DNA of 64,000 nt from Neocallimastix lanati (nom. inval.) (GCA_016946835.1 JACVTC010000250.1:1-64000); one strand, 5' to 3'. Shown: positions 13,401 to 24,819, counted from the stretch's first letter. Made by a program: numbers and translations. The notes: generated by a model from the sequence alone, not told the origin.

Positions 13401-14306
13401 TTCAATCTCATTAATATTCACGAGTTCTATATCTATGAGGATGTTTTATTTATTTTAATGGATATGAAATCGAAAGATGATGCATATAAATTAGCTTGCT
13501 TTTTTTTAGAAAGAATTAATTTAAAAATAGATTACCAATGGAATGATATCTATAAAAATTCCTTATATTATGCGGTAGATTATAACCTCTATGAAATTGT
13601 AAAACTGCTTTTAAAAAAAGAATTTAGATATAATTTTGAAATATCTAAAGATGCGATAATTTATTCAATAATTAAAGCTATTAGATTAAAAAATATTAAA
13701 ATAGTTACATTACTATTAAATAATTATAACGGTAATACTAATTGGTTTAATTCGTATAGAGTATGTCCAATCAAGCTTGCCGTGGATTCTAATGATTTAA
13801 ATCTAGTCAAATTATTTGTTGATAGAGGTTCTAATTTAACTGATAACATAATTTATGGTAGAAAATACTCTATATTGTATTATGCCTTAATTAAAAATGA
13901 TTCTAACGAGGAAATTATTAAATATTTAATAGAAATGAAAGCAAAAATGAATATTGAAAATAAAAATGAATTTGAAAAATTATTTAGTAAATTAGATGAT
14001 AAAGGAAAAATTCCTTTTTTAAAATATTTTGTAAATTATGACGATAAAAATTTCATAGAAAATTTATTAAAATATAGTATTATTTTTAATCGCGAAGATA
14101 TATTAGAAATTTTGTTTAGAAATAATTTAAATCCTGAAAATAAAATTAAAAATTGTACTCTTTGGAAATTTGCTAGACAAAATAATATTACTAAAATGTG
14201 TAAATACTTAACATTGAAAAGAAAAGAAATTACTAGTATTAATAGGAAAAGGAAAAAGCAAAGAAAGAAAGAAATTACTAAAAAAAAATTAAATAGCTCT
14301 AGTTAA
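8259..14306 (+). CDS. Giant Asn-rich ankyrin-repeat-like protein with ~35 SIM-like repeats
   Basis: Uninterrupted 2015-residue frame. Ankyrin-like helices are seen near residues 90-115 (TPLFTAIARNKLNIANYL), about 1400 (FKILLENGADLN), 1766 (LYYAVDYNLYEIVKLLL), 1835 (CPIKLAVDSNDLNLVKLF) and 1870 (ALIKNDSNEEIIKYLIE). The repeats are divergent. Residues about 640-770 are poly-Asn mixed with LLNITNYNS repeats. About 827-1174 is an array of ten-residue units of type NESNNKIDLP or NNIIDLT. Residues about 1447-1485 are a charged ERE/QEKDQ stretch, possibly coiled coil. The C terminus is strongly basic (RKRKKQRKKE), consistent with a nuclear signal. There is no signal peptide. Large ankyrin proteins are abundant in gut fungi; the function of this one is unknown. 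The start is the first ATG of the frame, but an overlapping upstream ATG exists. Confidence 0.85.
10180..10560 (+). repeat. In-frame (AAT)n / poly-Asn and LLNITNYNS repeats
   Basis: AAT-codon runs alternate with copies of a segment encoding LLNITNYNS, spaced by 7-13 Asn. They keep the reading frame, so the tract adds low-complexity Asn between the N-terminal ankyrin-like part and the SIM-like array. Confidence 0.9.
10741..11800 (+). repeat. 30-bp coding tandem array encoding I-I/K-D-L repeats
   Basis: About 35 units of 30 bp (occasionally 27 bp) encode variants of NES-NN-[IK]-I-D-L-P. The first units and the last read IIDLT with acidic residues after them. Three copies of a larger block (IIDLP, short IIDLP, then several KIDLP) show higher-order duplication. 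Every length change is a multiple of three, so the frame is preserved. Confidence 0.92.
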
Positions 14307-14750
14307 AAAGATAATAAATTAATAATACAATTATATATATACATTAATATATATATTATTAATAAATAATATAGATTTCAATTATATTATATTATTTATG
14401 TTATTATTATTTCTAAATGTTAAATTTCATTATTTAACATTTATTTATTCTAATTTTAGAGTTATTATTTTTTCTTTTAATTGAATATATTTTATTTTCC
14501 CAATATCTTCATCTGTTTTATATTTTATTTGTATAGCTTTTACACAATTTCTTATTTATATATATATCTATTATATATTTAATCTTTAACTTTATATATT
14601 TAAATTATACTTAAATATGAATATAATATGAACATTTCATTAATATATATTATTAAATTAATAGTTTACATATTTTTGATGCATTTAATTTTCAGTTTTA
14701 TTTTTATTTTCATTTAATTTTATTTATTTATTTTTCATACTTCATATATA

Positions 14751-15100
14751 CATTTCATTATTTAATTTATTTATAGATAACTCATATAAATATTTCAATG
14801 TTTAATTTATTTATAGATAACTCATATAAACATTTCATTGTTTAATTTATTTGTAGATAACTCATATAAACATTTCATTGTTTAATTTATTTGTAGATAA
14901 CTCATATATACATTTCATTATTTAATTTATTTATAGATAACTCATATAAACATTTCATTGTTTAATTTATTTATAGATAACATATATAAACATTTCATTG
15001 TTTAATTTATTTATAGATAACTCATATAAGCATTTCATTGTTTAATTTATTTATAAATTATATAAACATCTCATTGTTTAATTTATTTATAAATCATATA
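14751..15100. repeat. 40-bp minisatellite, about nine copies
   Basis: Unit starts fall at 14751, 14791, 14831, 14871, 14911, 14951, 14991 and 15031. A ninth follows at 15067, and the last two units are shortened to about 36 bp. Units differ by one to three substitutions. No frame is open through it. Confidence 0.95.
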
Positions 15101-16015
15101 TCCATTTCCTTATTTAGTTTATTATATTCAAATTTTAGTTATTTATATTATTCTATTATACTTTTATTTCTCTTTACTTTAATTTAATATATATATATAA
15201 TAGTTATTTCAAAGTTATGCTTCTTTTTCGAAATATAAACTTGAGTTTAAATTAATTACTTCATGAAATTTATTTATACTTTTTAGATATAAATTACAAT
15301 TTAATTTTCTATATTTTTATAAAAGAAATCCGTCTAAAAAAAAATAAATAATAAATTTAAATACATAGCACTCTTGAAATTAAAATAAGCTTCTAATTCA
15401 TTGTTTTTAACATTTTAATTAAATATTATTTCATATCCTTATACGTGATAAAATCTTTAACTTCTTTTGAATTCTATATTTATTTTATAAAGCTTATTTT
15501 TTAACATTTTCCAAATAAATTTGATATTTTTTTGTAGTGTTCATAACGAGTGTCATATTTCTATTATTCTATTAAATTTATTTATTAAAGATATATTATA
15601 AAACTGTGATAAATTTTGTGCCTGTATAGAAAAAGAAATAAAATTTTTAAAAATTAATTCTCTGATGAAGTTATTTTAATATTTTCCATTAAAAAAATGA
15701 AAACATTCGTCAAATTTCTATCATTTGATATAATAAAATAATATTTTTATATAATGTTCTTCAAACCGTGCATATGGTTCAATTACTTATTATCAATACC
15801 ATTGATATATTAACCATTTCAAATTTTGATAATGAGTTAATTGATCATATTCCGTTTATTTTATTTGTTTAATGATTCCTAAATTAAAGTATATATATTT
15901 CAATTCTAATTTCTACTCAAAACATTAACAACTCTTCTATAAAGCATACAAGTCCAATGTGGTAATATGCGAAAATTCAAGCTTATGTTGCAGTACTTAT
16001 TCAATTACTGATTCG

Positions 16016-16077
16016 AATAAATATTTTATATATAAATATACAGTATATACTCTATATTTATATATAAAATATTTATT
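16016..16077. repeat. Perfect 25-bp inverted repeat with 12-nt spacer
   Basis: The left arm 16016-16040 is the exact reverse complement of the right arm 16053-16077, separated by a 12-base spacer. It can form a 25-bp A/T stem as RNA hairpin or DNA cruciform. No T-run or gene end follows it, so a terminator role is not supported. Confidence 0.9.
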
Positions 16078-16085
16078 AACTAAAA

Positions 16086-16220
16086 TAAATAAAATATAAC
16101 GACCATTTTAAATTAAACAAATAAAATATAACGATCATTTTAAATTAAACAAATAAAATATAACGATCATCTTAAATTAAACAAATAAAATAAAACGATC
16201 ATTTTAAATTAAACAAATAA
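16086..16220. repeat. 32-bp minisatellite, four copies
   Basis: The ACGA[TC]CAT anchor recurs at 16099, 16131, 16163 and 16195, a spacing of exactly 32 bp, within units of the form AAATAAAATATAACGATCAT followed by a TTTAAATTAAAC tail. Confidence 0.9.
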
Positions 16221-16739
16221 AAAATAAATTCCATATTGAATTAAATAAATAAGACATAAAGTACTTCTTAAATATAATAAATAAAATATAAAATATATAA
16301 AATATATAAAATATAATATAATAAATTAAAAATTATAATAAAAATTATAAAAAACAAAAATTTGAAAAAATATATAAATATTTATATAATAGAAGATAAT
16401 AATTTAAAATACAAATACGAATATTTTTATTTATAAATAAAAAATTGTAATTTGCTATGAATATTTTAATATAAATAGCTTATATAATGATATTGTATAT
16501 ATAAATATAAAATAAAAAAAAGTAAAAGATATGATATAAATATACTTATAATATTATTTTATTTTAATTTATTTTCATTTAATATTTATTAACTTTATAA
16601 ATTTATACAAATAGATATAAATCAAAATTAAATATTATATTTTTTTTTTGCTTAACACTTTATCTTTTATTCTATTCCTAAAAATATAAAAGCTCTAAAA
16701 TGGTAATTTTTAATATTGGTATTAAATTTAGGTTTAAAA

Positions 16740-16868
16740 TTATTTACTAAATTCAGATTGACAACTTTCAACACAGTATTCATGGCTAAAGCCGCATCTA
16801 CCATCTTGACTACAACAATTACCAAATGAACATTTTTGAAACTGTATTTCGGACCAAAGTAAGATTCT
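16740..16868 (-). pseudogene. CBM18 (hevein-type chitin-binding) domain remnant
   Basis: On the minus strand, a short frame bounded by TAA at 16866-16868 and TAA at 16740-16742 ends in a clear CBM18 signature. It reads C-S-F-G-N-CC-S-Q-D-G-R-C-G-F-S-H-E-Y-C, then V-E-S-C-Q-S-E-F. The Cys pattern CC..C..C...C and the G-x-C-G-x-S-x-x-Y-C core are the family hallmark. CBM18 binds chitin oligomers through the Ser/aromatic patch, and gut fungi carry many such secreted proteins. No signal peptide or second domain remains, so it is read as the decayed last exon of a secreted chitin-binding protein. Confidence 0.75.
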
Positions 16869-17024
16869 TTAGGAGGATCCTAAATTGATTTTGTATTTGG
16901 ATCCATTTAAAATTATTTACATTCGCTACTAGGTAAAATATTTATTATTATTCCTAATTTGAGTATTATTAAATATTTATCATAGTTAAATTTTAAAAAT
17001 CGAAAAGTTAGTCTTATTAATTAA

Positions 17025-17393
17025 ACCGGTATTTTAATAAAACAATTTCAATTAAGCTCAAATAAAAATTGGGTAGAATTTTATTTGGATAGAATTCGAG
17101 GTCTATTTGAAAAATTTAAACAAATGAATAGTTATTATTATTTTAAAAAATACGATTATCCACGTTTCATTTTTAGTAAATAATTTTATCGCAAGTATTA
17201 TTTTAGAAATTGTCTGAATAGAGAAAGAGAAAAAGTATCAAAGGACGAGGATATTTCAATTTATAAGACCTATTCAATTATTAAGGAATATTTTGGTAAA
17301 AACTATACTAAATTACGCTCTCTAAAAAAGTACCCTTCGCATATTTTTCCGATTTATATTAACCGATTAGAACACTTTAAAAATCTTATATAG
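17025..17393 (+). pseudogene. Unidentified decayed coding fragment, one internal stop
   Basis: One frame runs from about 17025 to TAG 17391-17393 with a single TAA at 17181-17183, about 122 codons. Codon composition is mixed (Trp, Arg, Pro, Cys and His present). Segments such as NWVEFYLDRIRGLFEKF and REREKVSKDEDISIYKTY look like folded-protein sequence rather than random A/T translation. I do not recognise the family; a transposase is possible but unsupported. Confidence 0.4.
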
Positions 17394-17689
17394 AAAAATC
17401 AATTTTATTTGATGTATATAATAAAAAATTAAACTTTGATTTACTCCTACTATTACTCCTACTATTACTTTTATCTATTTACAATATATACTGAATGGAA
17501 GAGATATTCTTTCCTGAATATGTTGTTGACTTTTGAAAATTGATGAATTTTTCCACATCAATTCTTAATAATAATAGAACTATTGATTACTAAAAGTTTG
17601 ATATTGCGTCTCTTTAAATTGATCAATAGACTATGATTCTATATATATATTTTTTTTTCAAACGTTACCATTGACAACTAGAGTACTAT

Positions 17690-18079
17690 TTATAATAAAA
17701 ATATTCTAACAGTATTTTTTTTTTTTTTTAATATGTTATTAAAAAATAGAACGACACAGGTTACTGTAGAGGGAGGGGTTCGAATCCTCGGCATGGCACC
17801 AAATAATCGGATGAGGTTTCTATCCTGGGATATCATGAGAACACATGTGATATTCATAAGACTTTCCCTCAAATGATTATTTCACCCAACTCTGATACTA
17901 CGCTTTGAATTGAAGCATAGACCTTGATGAATGTAAAATTTCCAATCGCCAATGATTACACTCACTAGGGAGGAGTTAATGATTCCGTTCTGATGCTCGT
18001 GGTCAATGGAGATATATGTAGGAACGTTAGGAATGCATATCCGGGTATCGTGTAACGACGATAGAGAGCGGTATGCCAA
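17690..18079 (-). pseudogene. Decayed coding fragment with RESLMNIT motif
   Basis: Two minus-strand segments (18079-17882 and 17872-17690) are in the same frame, separated by a single TGA. The GC content is far above its surroundings. The first holds DHEHQNGIINSSLVSVIIGD followed by WKFYIHQGLCF; the second begins RESLMNITCVLMISQD. The RESLMN-x-T motif also occurs on the other strand at 20717-20740 with mainly synonymous codon differences, which supports shared coding ancestry. The family is not recognised. There is no intact start or end. Confidence 0.45.
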
Positions 18080-18149
18080 TAACTTATCACCTTACAGTTA
18101 ATTAATAACTGTATGGCTATATTGGGAGATGGGTACCCATTATATGCAA

Positions 18150-18930
18150 GTCTATTTTTTATTAAAAAATAGAAATAAAATTACGAATGACTATTTAATA
18201 TCATTATTTGAAATGCTCATTTCATTCTTTAAAAAGAAATCTTTACTTGAAAATTAAATTATTTTAAATTTAAAATTCATAATAAATTGAATTAAAAAAT
18301 TTAATTTTATAAAATAAATAAAATAATTTAATAAATATTAATAAAATAGAATATAATTGTATATTTTTTTATGAAAATTAAATAAATAAAATTAAAACAA
18401 TTATAAAAAAATAAAATAAATTATATTATTACGAAATATAAAAAAGTAAAAATAAATTTATAACTTTAAAATAATAATATTACAAATAATTATTATTATT
18501 ATATTTATATATAGTTATTATTACATATTAATATTTCTTGTTTACTCTGGTTTGATCTTTTCTATTTCGTTATGATTTTTTTTTAATTTTTATTATTATT
18601 ATTATTTTTTAATTTTAATATTATTTTTTATGTTTTATTTATCTGAATTTTAACTCAATTTTAATTATAAATAAAATATATTTTATAACTAATCAAATTT
18701 TAATAAAATATATGATATGGACAAATTTTAAATAAATAAACCAATAAAATATTAGTATAAAAAAAAAATTTTTCTTTCCAATTATTACTTTTTTTTAAAA
18801 ATTATATTTTTATTTACTTCTATTACCATTATCCTTTTTCTCTATTTTTATTTACTTCATTTAATTATTATTTATTGAATTTATTTTATTTGTTTTAAAA
18901 AAATATAGCAAATTTTTATTTATATTCTTA
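18150..18930. other. AT-rich spacer
   Basis: A/T-rich sequence with no frame, repeat or RNA that I can support, between the RESLMN-type remnant and the satellite array. Confidence 0.5.
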
Positions 18931-18937
18931 CAGTTTT

Positions 18938-20375
18938 GAACATTCCAAGAATTTGCTGTCTGGTTCTACTGGTCATAACTTAAACCGCTAAATCTAAATC
19001 TGATTTACTTAAACATTGGTTGAACATTCCAAGAAGTAGCCGTATGATTCTACTGGTCATAACTTAAACCGCTAAATCTAAATCTGATCAAGATTTATTT
19101 GATACCAATGATCAATATAAGCATTGGTTGAACATTCCAAGAAGTTGGCGTATGATTCTACTGGTCATAACTTAAACTGCTAAATCTAAATCTGATTTAC
19201 TTAAACATTGGTTGAACATTCCAAGAAGTAGCCGTATGATTCTACTGGTCATAACTTAAACCGCTAAATCTAAATCTGATCAAGATTTATTTGATATCAA
19301 TGATCAATATAAGCATTGGTTGAACATTCCAAGAAGTTGGCGTATGGATCTACTGGTCATAACTTAAACCGCTAAATCTAAATCTGATTTACTTAAACAT
19401 TGGTTGAACATTCCAAGAAGTAGCCGTATGGTTCTACTGGTCATAACTTAAACCGCTAAATCTAAATCTGATCAAGATTTATTTGATACCAATGATCAAT
19501 ATAAGCATTGGTTGAACATTCCAAGAAGTTGGCGTATGGATCTACTGGTCATAACTTAAACCGCTAAATCTAAATCTGATTTACTTAAACATTGGTTGAA
19601 CATTCCAAGAAGTAGCCGTATGGTTCTACTGGTCATGACTTAAACTGCTAAATCTAAATCTGATTTACTTAAACATTGGTTGAACATTCCAAGAAGTAGC
19701 CGTATGGTTCTACTGGTCATAACTTAAACCGCTAAATCTAAATCTGATTTACTTAAACATTGGTTGAACATTCCAAGAAGTAGCCGTATGGTTCTACTGG
19801 TCATGACTTAAACCGCTAAATCTAAATCTGATCAAGATTTATTTGATACCAATGATCAATATAAGCATTGGTTGAACATTCCAAGAAGTTGGCGTATGAT
19901 TCTACTGGTCATAACTTAAACCGCTAAATCTAAATCTGATCAAGATTTATTTGATACCAATGATCAATATAAGCATTGGTTGAACATTCCAAGAAGTTGG
20001 CGTATGGTTCTACTGGTCATAACTTAAACCGTTAAATCTAAATCTGATATACTTAAACATTGGTTGAACATTCCAAGAAGTAGCCGTATGGTTCTACTGG
20101 TCATAACTTAAACCGTTAAATCTAAATCTGTTTTACTTAAACATTGGTTTAACATTCCAAGAAGTTGCTGTCTGGTTCTACTGGTCATAACTTAATCCGT
20201 TAAATCTAAATCTGTTTTACTTAAACGTTGGTTTAACATTCCAAGAAGTTGCCGTATGGTTCTACTGATCATAATTTAAACCGCTAAATCTAAATCTGAT
20301 CAAGATTTATTTGATTCCAATGATCAATATAAACATTGGTTGAACATTCCAAGAAGTTGCCATCTAGTTGTATAC
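18938..20375. repeat. Satellite array of 84-bp and 108-bp units
   Basis: Sixteen unit starts (GAACATTCCAAGAAG or a TAAC variant) lie at 18938, 19022, 19130, 19214, 19322, 19406, 19514, 19598, 19682, 19766, 19874, 19982, 20066, 20150, 20234 and 20342. Intervals are only 84 or 108 bp. The long unit carries an alternative middle (GATCAAGATTTATTTGATAC and onwards). The first six intervals alternate strictly 84/108, a 192-bp higher-order period. Units are over 90 percent alike by eye. The array ends near 20370. No frame is fully open. Confidence 0.95.
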
Positions 20376-20590
20376 ATCACGTCGAATTTTATTTAACTTT
20401 TGAATTTAATTTTATTCTTTATTACATTAAATTTTCTATGATGAGTTAGAAATTGTTTATGTTTAATTTTATCTATTATTTTATTTTATATTTAAATTAA
20501 TTTTATTTTTTATCTTTTAATTATATAATGTATTATTTTATTAAATGTAATATATATTAAATATTTTAATTTATTTAATAAAAACTGGAA

Positions 20591-20839
20591 GTGTATTCTC
20601 TTCCTAGTCTAAAAAAATATATTCTAATTGGGCAAATAATATTTATTAAATTTATTAATTCCGTGTTAAAACTTATAGTAAGTAATTCAACTTTTAATAA
20701 TCTTTCATGTGTTTCAAGGGAGAGTTTAATGAATACCACACTATCTATTTTAAAGATTTTAATTCTTTATTTTATTATTTTAGATTTAACTAGTAATTAT
20801 GTTTTTACACATAGTATACATCATAATGATATTTTTTAA
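20591..20839 (+). pseudogene. Decayed coding fragment related to the 17.7-18.1 kb remnant
   Basis: An open stretch of about 82 codons without a convincing ATG at its start contains LIVSNSTFNNLSCV followed by SRESLMNTT (20714-20740). The RESLMN-x-T motif matches the minus-strand remnant at 17846-17869 in protein but with codon differences. The upstream parts also align loosely (IIGDWKFYI against LIGQIIFIKF). The end degrades into A/T translation. It is probably a fragment of the same unidentified family. Confidence 0.35.
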
Positions 20840-21091
20840 ATTTGAAGTATTTTTATTCTTTATTATGTTAGATTTTTAATGAATAATTATTTTTTATTTA
20901 TTTTTATTTTTTATTTTACTTAGTCTTTTACATACATTTTTATTTTTATTTTTAAATATTAGTTCATAATAATTACGGCTATAAAAAAAAAATCCTTGAA
21001 TTTCATAATATATATATTTTATTTAAATTACTTTTTCACACACACTAGAAGCAACATACACATTATTTTCAATACAATGTCTATTATTATT

Positions 21092-21151
21092 ATAACTATT
21101 ATTGCTATAACTATTATTGCTATAACTATTATTGCTATAACTATTATTACT
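21092..21151. repeat. 15-bp minisatellite, four copies
   Basis: Four head-to-tail copies of ATAACTATTATTGCT (the last ends in ACT), followed by (ATT)n. A short open frame across it is only repeat translation. Confidence 0.9.
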
Positions 21152-21329
21152 ATTATTATTATTACCGTTATTTTTTTTTATTATTAATATTACCTTTATC
21201 ATTAGTTAGGTTGCTACTGTTAAAAGCTTTATATAAAAATAAAATTTTATCATTGACTTTACTACTAATATGAATGAAAAACGGACAATCAATTAACCGA
21301 TACCTTATCCATTATTAAATACTTTTACA

Positions 21330-24300
21330 ATAATGACAAAAATTAGGTCACACTTAATCTATTATTTTTCAGCTTTAGTAATTCTAGCATCTAATCTATA
21401 TCCGCTTCGTGCTCTCAATTACCAGTGGAAACCACATTAAAGATCAGGATATTTATAATAAAGTTTTATAAAATTTGTTATTTCTTCGAATTTATTTTTG
21501 TCATCAAATCCATTTTTAATAGAATTGATTTTCATATCTCTTTTCCACTAAAAATTCCTTGATTTCTTTGTTGTTACTACCTCTTTTCTCTAGTTTACGT
21601 TTAATATTTCAACTTTCTTTTGTCTATGTATATTTTGTATATTTTGGAATATTATTAACTAAATAGTAAACAATACAATTTGAATATTTCATTTTTTCAA
21701 AATATATAACTTGAGAAAAAGTACATTTAGCTGACATTGGAGGAATATTTAAATCTTTTGAAAATGAATATACATTAATAAAAGATTTGGCTTTGTGTAA
21801 ATCTCCCAATCCATCTTAATTCCTTATTAATTAATTTATGAGTATTATTTATTCTTTCTTTATTTAAACGAAGTAAAGATGCAAAGTTAGAAACTTTACT
21901 AAGCACATAGGAGTTAATTATAATCTTCTATAATGGATTAGGAATTGTTGAATTTGAAAGAAAATTACTAACAGAAAAGAGAGCTTTGGTGAATTTAGTG
22001 TTAAATAATTTAATAATGTAGTTCAACGATTATCGTTTATCAAATGGTATACCTAAATAAGTATTATATTTAGTTATTGAGATTGGTTAACCAGCAAGAT
22101 GAAAAGTAGGATATTTTTTATTTTGAAAAGGAGCTTGGTCCGGTCTAATCACTATCGTTGCACACTTATTAATTCCAAAATTCATCATATTAAATTTAGC
22201 CCTTTCATTTACCTCCTTAAGCAATTTTTTAACTTAGTTCGTTACGGTACACATAGAACAATATCATCTACAAAGAGTCCACTACAACATCTTGGTTCTC
22301 CTAAAGGAATTCCTAGTACTGAAAAATCATCAAAATCATTAAAAATGTCATTAATACATGGATTGAAAAGAATTGGAGATAGTGGACAACCTTGTCTAAC
22401 TCTTTTCATAATATTAAAAGATTCCAAATATTGATAATCAATTTTAATACTGGCTTTGGAGGGCAAATATAAATTTTTTATAAATTGATAGCATTTATCT
22501 CTAATACCTAAAGCATCTAATTTATATAATATATTACCGATTGGAACAATTATTTTTTAAGTCTATATTCTGAAATTATTTCGGAAACTATTTTCAAAAT
22601 GAGTTTTGTGCCATTGTTAATCCGAGAGATACCTCTATAATTGTCGTAATCAGATAGATCATCACCTTTTAGGAATAGAAATAATACTTGCTTCATTCCA
22701 TGTACTAGAAAATTCTCTATTCTAAATTTCAGAGAATATCTTCCAATAGACAATTTAAACCAGAAGCATAATTATTTGCTGAATTTTCGTTATATGGAGT
22801 AATTAAAGCTTTATAAAATTCTATAGGAATTTCATTTAAGCCTGAAGCTTTATAATTTAGGGTAGCTCATATTGCTTCTTTAAATTCATCTATACTGATA
22901 TCCTGACTTATATCCAATTCATTATGTCTAGTATACCTAATTGTACCATTAGAAAATTTATTAGACTGTTCTAATAATGAACTATTGATATCAGATTGGT
23001 TTGATGCAAGTTTTTTATAGTGATCACGCCAAAACTCTAACTGTTCTTTAGTAGAAATAGCTAATTTATCATTTTTGTCTTTTACTGGAGAATTTGATAT
23101 ATTTTAAAATTTATCTACTTTTGCTGCTATTTTAAGCCATTTCCAAGCTTTTTTGGATTATGAGATTTCATATATTCACATCCTGTATTTATTCAACATT
23201 GGTATTCAGCTTTCCTGTAAATATTACACATATGATAAATAATTGTGCACATTCTATTATATTTTTCAATTAATTCTTCATATTCGTCTAAATTACAAAT
23301 AGAATATCTTCTTTTAATGACTTTATATAATTTCATTTTGTTTTTTTTGCAAATTAAGTATTTTCTGTGACATATGAAAAAAAGATTTTCTTACCTCTGA
23401 CATTGACATGTTATTAAGTTCTTTAACAATATTGAATGAAGTTGATATAAATTTCTTAGAAACATCATCAATACTAAATATCAGAATCTGAAATCACTTC
23501 CTCTAATATACTAAAATAGCTATTATCAAAAATTAGTTTATATTGATTTATATATTTTAATCTATCCCATTTAATTGTCTTTTTAGGCAGAGAGAAATAA
23601 TTATCTGAAATATCTAATGAAAAACATTTACATTTTATTAATAAAGGCTTATGATACTAAATAGGTGGAATGTTAATAAAAGTACCATATGAAAGTAAAT
23701 CTAACATATGACCAATGACAATCAGATGATCTATATCAGATTCTCTATTGCCCTTACTCCATGAAATTGAGGAGTCCTATAAGGAAAGTATTTTCCAATT
23801 ACTAAATTTGGAGAGCAAATTACCTAATTTTCCAATAGGTAAATTAAAATCAGCAACCATCATTAAAGGATGAGAAGAGAGACTATTTAACCAAGACAAA
23901 ATTTCAATTCCAGCAGCTCTAGCATGAAGGCTATGACCACTATGAGTTACATACCAATAGATCATTTAGTGACATTTCAAAAATTTTAAGTATACAAAGA
24001 AATAGTATACTCATAAGTGTTGTTTTCAAGAGAGGTTTGACAATAATTATGAAACCCTATGTAAAGTCCTCTTTTACTAGGAATTTCATTATTAGCATTT
24101 TTAAGAAATGTTTATAGTTTTTTAATGATACTCGACATGGATATTTACTATTGGAACCTGAACCATTTCCTGTTTCTTGAAAGCATATTGAAAGTGGTTT
24201 ATAAATGGAAATAAAGAATTCAACATTGTCTTTTTTTTTCAAAGTTCAAATCATTAGTATTCCAACTGGCACATAGAGGAAATAATTTAACTGCATTATA

Positions 24301-24800
24301 ATTAATTTGAGAGTTATTAATATGATTGGAAAGATTATAATTGATTGAACTGGTATTTGAACTGGAATTTGAATTTAAACTTGAATTTGAGATTGAAGTA
24401 GTGAAAAGTTGATATTATATGATGAATCAACTTTTTCTGATAAAGCAAAATGTTTTCTTTTGAGAGAAGAAAAACTATATTTATGATTCTTTTTGTTACA
24501 ATCAATAACATTAATTGAAACACATGGTAAACTATTAACTATACATCCAGTAATAGATTATATTTCTTCTTCTTTACCAACTATTTTAATTTTAAAGAAT
24601 ATATCATTAAAATTAGCAATACATTTAACTGATAAAATCGTAATATTTAAATCTTTCAGAAATTTCTATAAATGTCTTCTCATTTTGATTTCTGGCCATG
24701 ATAGAAGCGTATTCTTCATTGGAATACCATGGCACTTTGAACCTTTTAGAATTAAATTTTTATTTTTTATTTATTGGATCTCCATAATTATAATAATTAA
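21330..24800 (-). mobile_element. Decayed non-LTR retrotransposon (LINE), copy 2
   Basis: Minus-strand broken polyprotein of the same family as the 1.2-4.6 kb element. Reading from 24800 downwards: FNDIFFKIK near 24600, NHKYSFSSLKRK near 24470, and endonuclease ICFQETGNG near 24170-24190. MVADFNLP follows near 23850, then the RT pieces: DDLSDYDNYRGISRINNGTK near 22640, and RQGCPLSPILFNPCINDIF with the active site GLFVDDIVLC at 22254-22420. The C-terminal part ends with RARSGYRLDARITKA near 21365-21420. Many frameshifts and stops of all three types show it is inactive. End points are estimates and no target-site duplication was found. Confidence 0.87.
22242..22466 (-). pseudogene. LINE copy 2 reverse transcriptase core
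   Basis: This is the longest clean piece of the RT in this copy. It has the R-Q-G-C-P-L-S-P box, the intervening FNPCINDIFNDFDDF segment, and the catalytic GLFVDDIVLC box. Both catalytic Asp residues are retained. The flanking palm and fingers segments lie in other frames, so the domain cannot be made as one protein. Confidence 0.85.
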
Positions 24801-24819
24801 ACTATAAAAATAATAAACA

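Larger units (their letters stand above)
14307..16735. other. Non-genic AT-rich DNA with short repeats
   Basis: Apart from the 40-bp minisatellite, the inverted repeat and the 32-bp minisatellite listed separately, this stretch is A/T-rich without a usable frame. Somewhat more complex sequence near 15760-16010 does not translate into anything I recognise. Confidence 0.5.

Noticed and set aside
17774-17801. tRNA 3' half: exact GGTTCGAATCC T-arm/B-box followed by a seven-base arm and ACCA
   Set aside because: No complementary 5' acceptor strand, D-arm or anticodon arm exists upstream, the T stem has a mismatch, and the opposite strand looks like a decayed coding frame. Probably chance or at most a tRNA fragment.
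18938-20375. CRISPR-like array
   Set aside because: Whole units are repeated with no unique spacers, and the host looks eukaryotic.
24493-24807. 104-codon plus-strand ORF
   Set aside because: It is antisense to the N-terminal region of LINE copy 2, which matches copy 1 on the opposite strand.
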